A stretch of 22,081 nt of DNA from Schoenoplectus triqueter (GCA_964058805.1 CAXKVV010000768.1:17501-39581), one strand, 5' to 3'; shown: positions 1-9,637, numbered from the stretch's first letter. Notes: generated by a model not told the origin, from the letters alone. A program made the numbers and translations.

Positions 1-89
1 GCTGAGTTGTCAAAGTCAGCACTGACATCCTTGAGATAAGATGGACATTGTTGTCGTCATCTTCATCATTAGGTAGCAGTGATATGGAC

Positions 90-381
90 ATCAACATCAG
101 TGTCCATACTATCATAGAACCACATGATCCAGTCAACAAACTGTATGATCACTTGACAATGATTTATTTTGACAATCCTGACAATCTTAAAAAATAAAGC
201 TTAAATTTGAAATCCAACATTAAAGTATTCATGTAATCAACATCAGTGTCCATACTATCATAGAACCACATGATCCAGTCAACAAACTGTATGATCACTT
301 GACAATGATTTATTTTGACAATCCTGACAATCTTAAAAAATAAAGCTTAAATTTGAAATCCAACATTAAAGTATTCATGTA
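90..381. repeat. Perfect 146-bp tandem duplication (two units)
   Basis: Unit 1 is 90-235 and unit 2 is 236-381. Reading base by base I found no difference between them, and the identity runs on for two bases past the second unit (AT at 236-237 and 382-383). Each unit includes the left terminal part of the fold-back element (ATCACTTGACAATGATTT at about 147 and 293). Identity this high means a very recent duplication, ongoing homogenisation, or an assembly artefact. Confidence 0.93.
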
Positions 382-614
382 ATATATACATATCATCTCT
401 ATAAAAAAAATGTGAGATTTTGTCTGTTTCATTGCAGATCAAGTGACCTAAAATTTCAATGGACCTTGGTGCATCATCAGCAATGCTTAAATTATATGAA
501 ATTTGAAACTCGGACTATATATATGTAAAATATGATATTTATAAATTTACTTATAATAATTTGGTTTTTGAAAGATCTGTTGTCATGATTTTTAAATGAC
601 CATTGTCAAGTGAT
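145..614. mobile_element. Fold-back (long terminal inverted repeat) element, decayed copy 1
   Basis: The left end reads ATCACTTGACAATGATTT and the right end, on the other strand, reads ATCACTTGACAATGGTCA (595-612). Inside the left end, TGACAATCCTGACAATCTTA follows, as in the copies near 12572 and 17407, which marks this as the same family. The left end is counted twice because of the 146-bp duplication, so the ancestral element was about 325 bp. No coding capacity is seen, so it is non-autonomous. The transposon superfamily is not assigned. Boundaries are good to about 5 bp. Confidence 0.65.
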
Positions 615-785
615 GCCTCCTCTAGGTACAAATTGAATACTCTAGGGAACTGAATACTGGAACGATGAAACTATAAAGACAGGGGAGGAGTGATTTTTTA
701 TGGACTGTTGTGTAATTTACTCTATAATTTTTTTGTTGGTTATCCTTTGGTGACCACTAATGCTGGGTATTTTCTTCCCATACAG

Positions 786-3700
786 GAGAGTCTTGAAGCA
801 CTGATAAACTGTGTAGTGCACAGAGTTGGAGTTGTTCCTGGGAAGCCGGTTGCTGCCGTAACCATTTACAAATGCTTTCTTCGTTGGAAGTCTTTTGAAG
901 CAAATAAAACGGGTGTATTTGACAGCGTCATACAAATGATTAGTTCTGCTTTTGAGGTAGATTGGCACTTCATCTTTTCTAGAATGTACAAGAAACATTA
1001 TTCATCTTTTGGAAAACTAGATTTTTTTTAACTTAAAATGTGGATATTCCATTCTAAATATTTTTACTCTTCCTATGCTATAAACTAATTTGTTTTATTT
1101 TTTTTAAAGAAATAGTGGTATATACCACATGTTTCATTTGAAACAAAAGAGTTATGGTACCACACCCCGGTACCATGGGGATTTACTTACGTCTTACTCC
1201 TGCATCATCAGTTTAACCAATAAGGCTCCCAACATAAATCCATACGCTATTAAAGCTGATATGCATAACAAATTTTAACAGCTTAACAAAACAGCCAAAC
1301 GTCACCATAGTAGAATTTAGTAATAAGCAGTAAGTTTTTAATCAAAATGACACTTCCAACTCGACAATCTTTGCTTCTGGTCAAGATGACATAGCTGTCT
1401 AGTGTTCCTCTTATAACATTCCTGTGCACTAGAAAGATCTAAATATAAAACTAGATTTAGAGTATGGAAGCTACTTAATCAGAATCAGATAGAAAAACGT
1501 CAGTATCCAAGAAGAGGCAGTGGTGAAGGGTCAGCTCCTTCGCCAGACCAAACCTCTTCCTCGGCCGGTACCAAATGTGTCTTATTTATCAGTCAGCATT
1601 GTCACCATAATCATTATTCCATCAGTGCCTATTCGTTTCTGTTTGGGGCTTCCAATTTGCATTTTTTTCAGTGTAAAAGGGGTATAAATAAAATTTCTCA
1701 TTTACAACCAGACAAACGTTATTTTTTTTGGTGCAGCTGAACATGGAAAATATCGCACTACAGTGGTAGTTGAGCTGACATATTTGTCATTGTTGTTTTT
1801 ATATTTGTTGCAGAGCCCAGATAATAATGATGATCTTGCATTTTGGCTGGCTAATTCATCTACTCTGGCTATTTTGCTACAAAAGTGCCTTAAAATGTCA
1901 ACTGGCTCTGGGTCAACACCACAGAAAAGATTACCCCCCTCGACCTCCTTCTTTGGAAGGATGGCACAAGTATATTGTTGCATCTGTCAACTACTTCCTT
2001 AAAAAAAATGTATATCTGCATTGCCTCAGACAGGAACAATAGTAGGAAGCTAAATCATTCATTATTTCCTATGCTGGGACTGGACTTTCAGTTGTGCACA
2101 TGTTCTTATAGTTTTATATATGTAGATACATTTCCTAATTTCTTGTTTGATGCATCTGCTATTTCATATTTGTTATAATGTATTGGCTTTGCTCATTTCA
2201 AACCATTGTGATCATCTTGTGAAATGTGAATCAATGCATGAAACACTGCTATTCCATACAAGATGAACAAGAAATGTGTTATGATTAACGTTCTAAGAGA
2301 ACTGCAAGTTAATCTAGGCATATGTGATCTATCACTGCTGACAATGTTTATGTGGATGTTTAGGGATTCCGTGCCTCTTCAGCAACCATGTCTTATGAGG
2401 GATCAATTGTAGTGCACCCAGTGGAGGCTAAGCAGACAGCCATGCTTTTTAAACAACAATTACAAGCATTTGTGGAGACATTTTATGGCATGGTTCGTGA
2501 CAATTTGAGGAAGGAGCTCACTTCCCTGCTCTCTCTGGCTATTCAGGTATGCTTGGATTCTGAAATCATTTAAATATTCTAAAAAAAACCTACCTTTTAA
2601 CTAAATTTTTACTATTGAAGCACAAACTATTCTTAACTGTTAGTCTTTTACCAGGCTCTTTTAGCTCTGAGAAATAAAACAACCTTTGTTTTACTTGTTG
2701 AATGTCCTTACATTTAGTATCTTTATAATGTTAATTTGTTGAGCACACTATTTCACTCGGATTCCCTTTTTTAGAGTCTTTACAGTCCATTTTTCTGAGT
2801 TTGATTAATACTCTATCAGTGCACTGACAATTTGAATTTGATGGATTTGAAACTGTAGGCACCAAGAACTGCAAAAGCAAGCATAGTGAGAGGTCGCTCA
2901 GTCAAAAATTCAAATCTGAATAGCCATTGGAAAACACTTGTAGACATCCTCAATGACTTCGTTGAAATGCTGCAAGAGAATGGGGTATGTATTTGTAGAA
3001 GTCTAGGTTTGATTGATTAATTTGGATATTTCATGAATGGCAAAATTGAATACATATACACTACACTTTTACACTTTAGTCTCTATAACTAATTTATTCA
3101 CAAATTTATCTAACTACCCTTATAATCAAACTATAACATTCAACCACTCCCCTCAAAATGATACATAGATATTTATCGTGTTCATCTTATCTATTATATT
3201 TGAGAAGTTGATGATGCTCAATTTTTTTGTGAAGACATCCACAATTTGTTTCTTGGTTCCAACAAAAAGCATACACATAATGCCATTGTCAAGTTTATCC
3301 TTAATGAAATGCTGATCAGTCTCTACATATTTAATTCTATTATGTTGTGTTGGATCGTTTGCTATGTTTATAGCCATCTTGTTGTCACAATACAACATGA
3401 TGGTTTTATTTTCCAACAACCCTAATTTCAGTAGCAATTTTTATAGCCACAACCCCTCACTCACACCATGGGTCATGGCTCTATACTCAATTTCGGTCGT
3501 AGATCTTGTCACCATATTTTGTTTCTTGATTCTCCAAAAAACTAGATTATCTCCCACTAATGCACAATAATCAGAAGTGGACTTCCTATCGTTGAGACAC
3601 CTAGTCCAATCAGCATCGGTATAGACTTCAATCCTCATATGCCTTCTTTTACTGAAGAGTACACATTTTCCAGGATAACCCTTTAGATAACTTAGGATTT

Positions 3701-6700
3701 GATACACAGTCTCGTGGCGTGATATTTTAGGATCATGCATATATCTGCTCACCGCACTCACGGCATAGGAGATGTCTGGTCTAGTGTGAGCTAGATAAAT
3801 TAGCTTGCCTACCAAGCGTTGATATTATTCTTTCTCCATTTGATCGTCAATTCCTCCACTCAACTTGTGGTTGGGATCTATGAGTGTGTTGACGGGTCTA
3901 CACCCCAACACCCCCATATCACTTAGTAGATCTAGAACATACTTATGTTGTGATAGAACTACTACTTTCTTTGTCCGAGCCACCTCGATGTCGAGAAAGT
4001 AACGCAATTCATCTAGATCCTTCATTTCAAACTCTTTAGCTAGACTAACTTTGAGACTTTTCATCTCAACATCATCATTACCTACCAATAAAATATCATC
4101 CACGTACACCACCAAAATACCAAATTTCTCTCCTTTTCTTTGGATGAACATGGCGTGATCAGCATTACTTTGCTGATAACCAAGTTTTTTCATTGCCGTG
4201 GAGAACTTACCAAATAATGCTCGTGTTGATTGCTTCAACCCATATAAAAAATATTTCAGACGACACACTTCGCCCTTTAGTTGTTCATTTCCATAACTAG
4301 GTGGGATCTCCATATACACCTCTTCTTTTAGATCACCATGGAGAAATATATTTTTTACATCTAATTGGAACAAGTCCCACCCAAGATTCACCGCACACGA
4401 GATGAGTGTTCTGATAGTATTCATCTTGGAGCAAATGTCTCCTCGTAATCCACATCATATGTCTGTGTGTAGACCTTGGCCACAATCGAGCTTTGAATCT
4501 GTCTATTTTTCCTTCGAGGGTATGCTTTGTTGAGTATACCTATTTGCATCTCACCGTGTTCTTATCAGACGACCTAGGAACCATGTCCCAGATATCATTC
4601 TTAACTAGTGTCCCCATCTCCTTGAACATCGCTTTCTTCCACTTTAGATCCCGCATTGCATCTCTCCAATCACATGGAACATAATTAGAGTGTAAAGAGG
4701 TTGTAAATGCTTTGTACGTACGTGGTAGTGTCTCAAATGAGATAACGTGAGATATTGAGGCACCTTTCTTTTGTTCCAACACAGTTGATCGAACCCCTTT
4801 GCGCACAATAATAGGAAGATCGAGATCAGAGGGAAAAGTATCTAAGGGTAACTCTAGGTTACTTGGAGTTTGTGTTGTGGGAGAGTCGTCGACAGGCACA
4901 AGCAATTGCTCAACATTCTCATGATGAGATTTTCGAGCGTAAACATTATGGATCTGTTTGGTTGGAGGTGGGAGGTTCTGATCCATGCTTGAATTCGCGT
5001 CTATAGTATTACCTAAATTCATAGTATCTTCTATACCATCCTCCGATGCCGCCACCACATTCTCCTTTTCTCGGCCAATTCGGCCCGAGAGAAGAGTGAC
5101 AACCACCTCAAAAGTGTCCTGAAATGTCATAGGAAGTGTATTGAACTGCATTCGAGAGTACAAATTATGATTTTCTCTCTAAAAGTCACATCTAAACTCT
5201 CAAACATTCATTTCTTCACTGGATCATAACACTTATGCCCCTTCTTTCCACTAAAATACCCAACAAACACATATTTGTGGGACTTTGCATTAAGTTTACT
5301 AATCCTCGAATTTGTATTATGAACAAAACACACACATCCAATTTTTTTGTAGGTATCTTAAGCGGTGTACTGAAGTCCACAATTCTCAACGACATTCTGT
5401 TGATTAAATATGTAGCAGTCTGTGTTGTTTCTCCCTAAAGATACTTCGAGACTTTCATGACAAATATGAGGCACCTTGTCACCTCCATAATGTGTCTATT
5501 ATTTCTTTTTGCGACTCCATTCTCTTCGGGTATACTCACACATATAGTTTGATATACAATGTCATTATCTCGTAAGAAGTCTTGCATCGTCCTGTTGGTG
5601 TAATCTGTGCCATTGTCTGAGCGTAACACCTTCATCTTTTTCTCAAATTGCGTTTCCACTATCTTATGAAAAAACTTGAAGCACTCCAGAACTTCATCCT
5701 TACTCCTCAACAAGTACAACCAAGTCATCCGGCTGTGACAATCAATAAAAGTGACGAACCACCTCGAACCAGATAGAGAAGTAATCTTCTAGGGCCTCCA
5801 CACATCATAATAAACAATATCAAAACACGAAGAACTATTACCAGAGGGATGTGTTGTTCTCGTGTTCTTAGCGAATTCACAAGTATCATATACTAGTTTA
5901 GTCTTGCTACAACTCGAGTACAACTTGGGGTATAACTTTCCAAGTATAGTAAACGGTATATGACCTAAATGACAATGCAACAAGAGCAACTTCAAATCTG
6001 GAGTTTCTACCACGCAGGCTCTTTGATTCAAACTTTCCCCTCTTTGCTAAAGTCGGTACAAACCTTCACCTCTCTTACCAACACCAATTACCTTCCTGTG
6101 TTTAGCTCCTGCAACACAACATGAGTAGGAGTCAACAAAACCACACAATTAAGGTCATCTACCAATTGGCTGACTGATAGGAGGTTATTGGTGAAATTAG
6201 GAACATACATAACTGATGATAGTTGGAGTTCTGGAGTAGATGTTATATCTCCAACCCCCGCTATTGGACATAGCGAGCCATCGACTGTTTGTACCTTGTC
6301 TTTCCCATAATCTACAATCTAGGACATATCAATGCTCGGTTCAGCTACTAGAGCTTTCATAATAGTGTCAACTGACTTAACTACAGTAGTGAGAAGAGAA
6401 GAAATATTGTAACCGTCAGCCCTAGATGAAGCAATCGGTGCAGTGGCACTAGCTGGAATGGTGGATGTAAGCCTAGTCGCAAGCTGGGTCATCAATTGAG
6501 TCGGCATGTCATCGATGCCCGAACCCGACTGACTGACAGTGTCAGCCGCATGTGCTTGCTGGCATCCTGATCCATCGCGCTCCATTCCACGATCTCTACC
6601 ACAATCCCGACCTCTATTACGACAACCACCATCACGGTTAATCCGACCTTGGCCACCACTAGGCCACTTATGGAGGTTTCAACAAGTATTTCGAAGGTGG

Positions 6701-9637
6701 TCTTTTTTGTGACAGTAATAACAAATAACAAATTTTATCACTTTAGATGAGATTGTATGTGCCATTCTCCTCTTCTAAACAACTCAAAGAATGAACAACA
6801 AGTACCTCAGTGAGATATTATTTTTTGGCTCTTCTTATCTTCGATCGGCAGATTACCCTCTGTTGAGTGAGCCGCTTGACAAACGGAATCTTTGGTCCGA
6901 ATGAAAGGCAACAACAACAAAACTTGTTCCAAGTTTCTTCGGTCTGATACTCACTTCCTTTGGTCCGAAGGGAACTCACGCCACACTCCAGAGCCCCCTT
7001 TTGCGATCCGAAGGATGTCCTCTTCGGTCTGACAAGAAGACAAAGATAAAAAAACACCTTCAGTCTAATAGGATCGCAATCAACAGTCACGAGGCGGTTT
7101 TGCTTTGGCGATCGGCAGTAGGAGCTCGTGATCAACACTCTCGCTTCGGGAGATCACTTCTCAGACTCGAGCCCTACCTTTCTCCCTTTTGTTCTTCGAC
7201 GACAGAGATGCCAAATCAACCAATAGAAGTCGCACACGCGAGGATGGAAATTGCACACACGATGGAGGCGCGTGACACAAACTACCGCAGGAGCTGCGCT
7301 GCGACACACGCGACTCAATAGACTCAACGACTCCCACTATGCGGAGAGCACGAGGCGCGACTCATGCCAGAACTGGAAGCACCGACAACTTCAGTTTGCT
7401 CACACGGTGGAGGTGACTTCAGTGGCAACGGACAGCAGCGAGTTTCATTTCCCGCTCTGATATCATGTAGAAGTCTATTCTTGATTGATTAACTTGGATA
7501 TTTCATTGAACGGTAAATTGAGTACATATACACTATACTTTTACACTTTAGTCTCTATAACTAATTTATTCACAAATTTATCTAATTACCCTTACAATCA
7601 AACTATAACATTTAACAATATTGTTCATTGATTTTGTTATAGTTTAATCCATTTGTACATAGTAAATCGTTTATGATCTTATGATGGTGTCTCAGGTACC
7701 GACCATAGTAATTAAGAAGTTAATCAGCCAGACTTTCTCTTTCATCAATGTTCAACTCTTCAACAGGTATGTTTATTCATAGTTGTCATAATATTAGAAG
7801 AATCAATTTTGTTGCTAATCAAAATGACTCTGTAGCAGTTCCACATAAATTTCCCTACCGTGCAAATGTAGCACTCATATATTATGTATTACTAGTATGT
7901 TGCTCGTGTGTTACTACGGTGATGATTTTTAATAATATAAAAATTTATATCTTCATGTGAAAAAAAAAGAAATAAAATGAAGATAATTTAGTAATTAATG
8001 TAAATTTCAATCATGGATACATAATTAATGCAAAATAAATGTAGAATTGAAAGGAAAGTTAACATTAAAAATTTAAGAAAAGTTAAAATTCATAATTAAT
8101 GACAATCTAAGCAAAAAAAGAAACAAAGTAGTGCAATTGTATTTCTAAAATATGCAACATTTCGTGTAACAATCAAAATTGAGAGAAGATTATAACTTCA
8201 ATATAAATGGTCATAGAGATAGTATCATTATTTGATGAATAACTCAATTCGATGACTGATATTAGCTTTAAAATTTTAATAAAAAATTTAGATCGTTGCA
8301 GTATCATAACACTTGCGTGCTTAATAAGGAGTAGAGATATTGTTCTTAAAAATGTATTATGTATTATGCAGTAGCTTTTATAGGAATTCTCCAAATTCTA
8401 AATACAGAATGCTTTTTTGCATGCTGTGTAACCATGATTTAATAATGTTTTAAACAATAATAAATGTTTTTTCAATGAACTACTTGAATTTCTTTTTGTG
8501 ATTAATATTGTTTGCATTAGTTTTATGTTTCTCTGCATCTGTCATTAATGATATTCAAAATGTCGTAAAATGCTAACTTCTCCTTACTTTTTTGGGACCT
8601 ATTCTCATGTCGTAGTCTACTAATGCGGAGGGAGTGCTGCTCCTTTAGCAATGGTGAGTATGTGAAATATGGGATGGAAGAACTTGAGGCTTGGTGTGGA
8701 AAAACAAAAGAAGAGGTACGTGTAAATTAAACTTCCTTTTGTCTTTCCTCTTTTTCCATGTATGTTAAATACATAACCAATGCAAACAGATCACTGGGTC
8801 CGCGTTGGATGAACTTAAGCACATTAAGCAAGCTGTTGGTTTCTTGGTAAGCTATATCCTACACTCAAGACATCATTGAACTCCTTTTAAAAAGCTTCTC
8901 TAAGTTTCAATCTCTTATGGTATTATTTATTGCTTTTAGGTGATCTTTCAAAAGTATAGAGTCTCGTATGAAGATCTAACTAGCGATCTCTGCCCTGTAA
9001 TTTCTTTATTTATTTTTCCCCCCAAAACTCTCTTTCATCTCATCACACACACACACATACACGTGTGCACACATGTATGTACACATTATCACATGCACAT
9101 AAATGCAAGTTGGATGAACCTGTGAATTTATATTTGATTTGGCATCAACTCCTACAGGCATTGAATGCTCAACAGCTCTACCAAATTTGTACACAGTACT
9201 GGGATGACAAGTACAACACTCAAAGTGTATCACCTGATGTAAGTCGAGACACTTTTAAATGATAAAATTAGTTCTCCAGCTGCAGTATATATTTCTGTCT
9301 GAATTATTTTTAAATACATACTAAACTTGAACTTCAGTAACTTTTTATCTTTGCATATATTTCTAGGTCCTAAGCAGGATGACGGATGAAACGAGCGATG
9401 ATAATGGCAATGCATTTTTGCTTGATGATGATAATGAGTAGGGAATAATATTTTAGTACAATTAGTTTCTATTTATTCCTTCAAATGGTATTTGATTCCC
9501 CCCCCTTTTGTTGCAGTATTCCATTCACTTGGGATGAGATATCCACTGCTATGGAGGACAAGGAGTTCTCACAAATTATCATACCGAATGAAATTCTGGA
9601 GATACCTGCCTTGCAGTTTCTACAGGACTCAGCATAG
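786..9637 (+). CDS. Class XI myosin, C-terminal globular tail with DIL domain (11 exons, 5' part outside the window)
   Basis: Plant myosin XI is an actin motor that moves organelles and vesicles; this is its cargo-binding tail. Eleven exons join in one frame with GT-AG borders: 786-956, 1814-1969, 2364-2546, 2859-2984, 7696-7766, 8616-8715, 8790-8846, 8940-8996, 9158-9238, 9367-9437, 9517-9637 (TAG stop). They give 397 residues. Recognisable family blocks are [19 protein letters not shown] in exon 1, [15 protein letters not shown] in exon 2, a [15 protein letters not shown] junction over exons 3/4, and [13 protein letters not shown] with the [14 protein letters not shown] junction over exons 5-8, which is the DIL core (about visible residues 190-290). 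[14 protein letters not shown] follows in exon 9 and NAFLLDDD in exon 10. The last 30 or so residues differ from the usual myosin XI ending as I recall it. Motor, IQ and coiled-coil regions must lie upstream of position 1. The intron after exon 4 carries a copia element. Class XI is confident; the paralogue is not resolved. Confidence 0.95.
957..1813 (+). other. Myosin intron (857 bp), no gene seen
   Basis: This intron lies between tail exons 1 and 2, with donor GTAGAT and acceptor TTGCAG. It is T-rich near both ends with a higher-GC patch around 1500-1575. Short open frames on both strands match nothing I recognise. No terminal repeats were found. Confidence 0.8.
1970..2363 (+). other. Myosin intron (394 bp), nothing else seen
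   Basis: The donor is GTATAT and the acceptor is TTTAG before the GFRAS exon. The sequence is AT-rich and no repeat or coding signal was recognised. The next intron, 2547-2858 (312 bp), is likewise unremarkable. Confidence 0.8.
2994..3138 (-). repeat. 3' LTR of the copia element
   Basis: This is the partner of 7466-7610, same length and same ends. Differences cluster near 3006-3046, with three more between about 3064 and 3123. The outer edge lies only 9 bp from the 5' splice site of the host intron (GT at 2985-2986). Confidence 0.93.
3144..3158 (-). other. Polypurine tract of the copia element
   Basis: On the element strand the sequence just before the 3' LTR reads TTTTGAGGGGAGTGG, the normal second-strand priming tract. 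Five bases (TTGAA) separate it from the TG of the LTR. Confidence 0.8.
3153..4424 (-). pseudogene. Copia reverse transcriptase and RNase H, one frame broken by two stops
   Basis: Reverse transcriptase landmarks are [37 protein letters not shown] and the intact catalytic YVDD (4095-4106). RNase H follows with [46 protein letters not shown] and [15 protein letters not shown], and the frame ends near the polypurine tract. It stays open over about 1.27 kb except for TAA at 3825-3827 and TAA at 3441-3443, both replacing ordinary codons of the family. This is the best-preserved part of the element. Confidence 0.9.
4540..5434 (-). pseudogene. Copia pol: post-integrase linker and start of reverse transcriptase, frame-broken
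   Basis: From 5434 down, ATYLINRMS and [15 protein letters not shown] recall the region after copia integrase, with repeated stops before 5164. The frame 5163-4540 carries an acidic, Ser/Thr-rich linker and then [18 protein letters not shown] and WDMVPRS, the conserved entry to copia reverse transcriptase. It ends in a stop at 4540-4542, and a frame change is needed to reach the catalytic part. Confidence 0.75.
5435..5788 (-). pseudogene. Copia integrase catalytic core remnant
   Basis: The frame reads [19 protein letters not shown], then LRSDNGTDY and [11 protein letters not shown]. With the aspartate in DVW just upstream, two of the three D,D(35)E residues are kept. The position exactly 35 residues after the DNG aspartate is lysine (GVAK), where the family has glutamate (GVAE). 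A stop at 5435-5437 replaces the usual tryptophan codon after KYL. This integrase could not be active. Confidence 0.85.
5789..6093 (-). pseudogene. Copia GAG-pre-integrase (integrase zinc-binding) remnant
   Basis: Landmarks are GEGLYRL, then HCHLGHIPF and [12 protein letters not shown], matching the His-His-Cys-Cys region that precedes copia integrase. The first cysteine of the usual C-X2-C pair is tyrosine here (YDTC). A TAG lies after GLYRL, and a second (5789-5791) follows YYDVWRP, which holds the first integrase aspartate. Confidence 0.8.
6088..6318 (-). pseudogene. Copia protease remnant, active-site segment missing
   Basis: After the stop at 6319 the frame reads IVDYGKDKV, then [14 protein letters not shown] and [14 protein letters not shown], which are the usual landmarks around and after the copia aspartic protease. 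The catalytic D-S/T-G-A motif normally lies between the IVD start and the GKDKV-like stretch. Here those two run together, so a small in-frame deletion has removed the active site. The frame closes with TAA at 6088-6090 by a frameshift. Confidence 0.75.
6319..6765 (-). pseudogene. Copia gag remnant: nucleocapsid zinc knuckle and C-terminal linker
   Basis: The frame opening at 6765 reaches a CCHC zinc knuckle [14 protein letters not shown] (6682-6723, spacing C-X2-C-X4-H-X4-C), which binds RNA in the capsid. An in-frame TGA follows at once (6679-6681). The same frame continues through a basic Arg/Gly/Asp-rich stretch and a Ser/Thr/Ala-rich linker to a TAG at 6319-6321. Only 18 residues precede the zinc knuckle, against roughly 200 or more in complete elements, so the capsid part is deleted or replaced. 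Confidence 0.8.
6766..7453 (-). other. Copia 5' leader, GC-rich, with repeated CGGTCTGA-like motifs
   Basis: About 690 bp lie between the primer-binding site and the first recognisable gag codons, where the first two thirds of gag would be expected. No gag N-terminal motif is found. The tract is clearly richer in G+C than the rest of the window and repeats motifs of the form GGTCCGA or GGTCTGA (about 6894, 6941, 6962, 7026, with a variant at 7005). Open frames here on both strands match nothing recognised and probably reflect the base composition. Confidence 0.6.
7454..7465 (-). other. Primer-binding site of the copia element
   Basis: Immediately inside the 5' LTR the element strand reads TGATATCAGAGC. 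Plant copia elements use TGGTATCAGAGC, complementary to the 3' end of initiator methionine tRNA, so this differs at one base. It fixes the element's orientation. Confidence 0.88.
7466..7610 (-). repeat. 5' LTR of the copia element
   Basis: This 145-bp direct repeat pairs with 2994-3138. On the plus strand it begins TGTAGAAGTC and ends CTATAACA, giving the TG/CA ends typical of LTRs. It is short for a plant copia LTR but within the known range. Transcription of the element, if any, would start here and run towards lower coordinates, antisense to myosin. Confidence 0.93.
7767..8615 (+). other. Myosin intron (849 bp), AT-rich, possible old repeat
   Basis: The donor is GTATGT and the acceptor is CGTAG. 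No gene is present. Around 7880-7925 (TTACTAGTATGTTGCTCGTG) and 8310-8340 (CTTAATAAGGAGTAGAGATA) the sequence resembles ends of common plant interspersed repeats. I could not pair the two ends, so no element is called. Confidence 0.45.
9044..9085. repeat. CA/TG-rich microsatellite in a myosin intron
   Basis: A run of seven CA units is followed by an imperfect alternating purine-pyrimidine stretch (ACACGTGTGCACACATGTATG). It lies in the intron between exons 8 and 9. It is a likely length polymorphism with no further function evident. Confidence 0.8.

Larger units (their letters stand above)
1..785. other. Upstream intron or flank of the myosin gene
   Basis: No myosin exon was recognised here. 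The stretch ends in a pyrimidine-rich tract and the acceptor AG at 784-785. It contains a 146-bp tandem duplication and a decayed fold-back element, listed separately. Because the tail exon at 786 starts in phase 0 with no possible upstream start in the family, at least one further exon must lie before position 1, so most or all of this is probably intron. Confidence 0.55.
2994..7610 (-). mobile_element. Ty1/copia LTR retrotransposon, antisense within a myosin intron, defective
   Basis: The 4617-bp element reads on the minus strand. It has 145-bp LTRs starting TG and ending CA at both edges (7466-7610 upstream, 2994-3138 downstream), a tRNA-iMet-type primer-binding site just inside the 5' LTR, and a purine-rich tract just inside the 3' LTR. 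Domain order is nucleocapsid zinc knuckle, protease, GAG-pre-integrase, integrase, reverse transcriptase, RNase H. Integrase before reverse transcriptase is diagnostic of copia rather than gypsy. Most of gag is missing and pol carries several stops and frameshifts, so it cannot move by itself. By hand the two LTRs differ at roughly 11 bases plus two one-base gaps, about 92% identity, so the insertion is probably millions of years old. Its removal would leave a 94-bp intron. Confidence 0.95.

Noticed and set aside
1..90. Possible coding fragment at the left edge (a DEDDD-like run on the minus strand)
   Set aside because: Too short, no recognised similarity, and stops appear in the other frames. 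Not supported.
690..785. Reading the first myosin exon upstream to the ATG at 690
   Set aside because: Codons before 786 do not match myosin, and a pyrimidine tract with CAG stands at 783-785. The family exon starts internally, so this ATG is not a start.
1140..1190. Palindromic GGTACC-containing stretch as a terminal repeat
   Set aside because: A second similar GGTACC at about 1566 does not pair with it over a useful length.
7001..7321. 106-codon open frame on the plus strand in the copia leader
   Set aside because: It lies opposite the element's orientation in a GC-rich tract where few stops are expected. No family resemblance.
2991..7613. ATTT at both edges as a target duplication of the copia element
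   Set aside because: It would require LTRs without TG...CA ends and is only 4 bp in AT-rich DNA. Reported as doubtful rather than as a feature.
7870..8345. Transposable element in the myosin intron
   Set aside because: The two suspected ends could not be shown to be inverted or direct repeats, and no target duplication was found.
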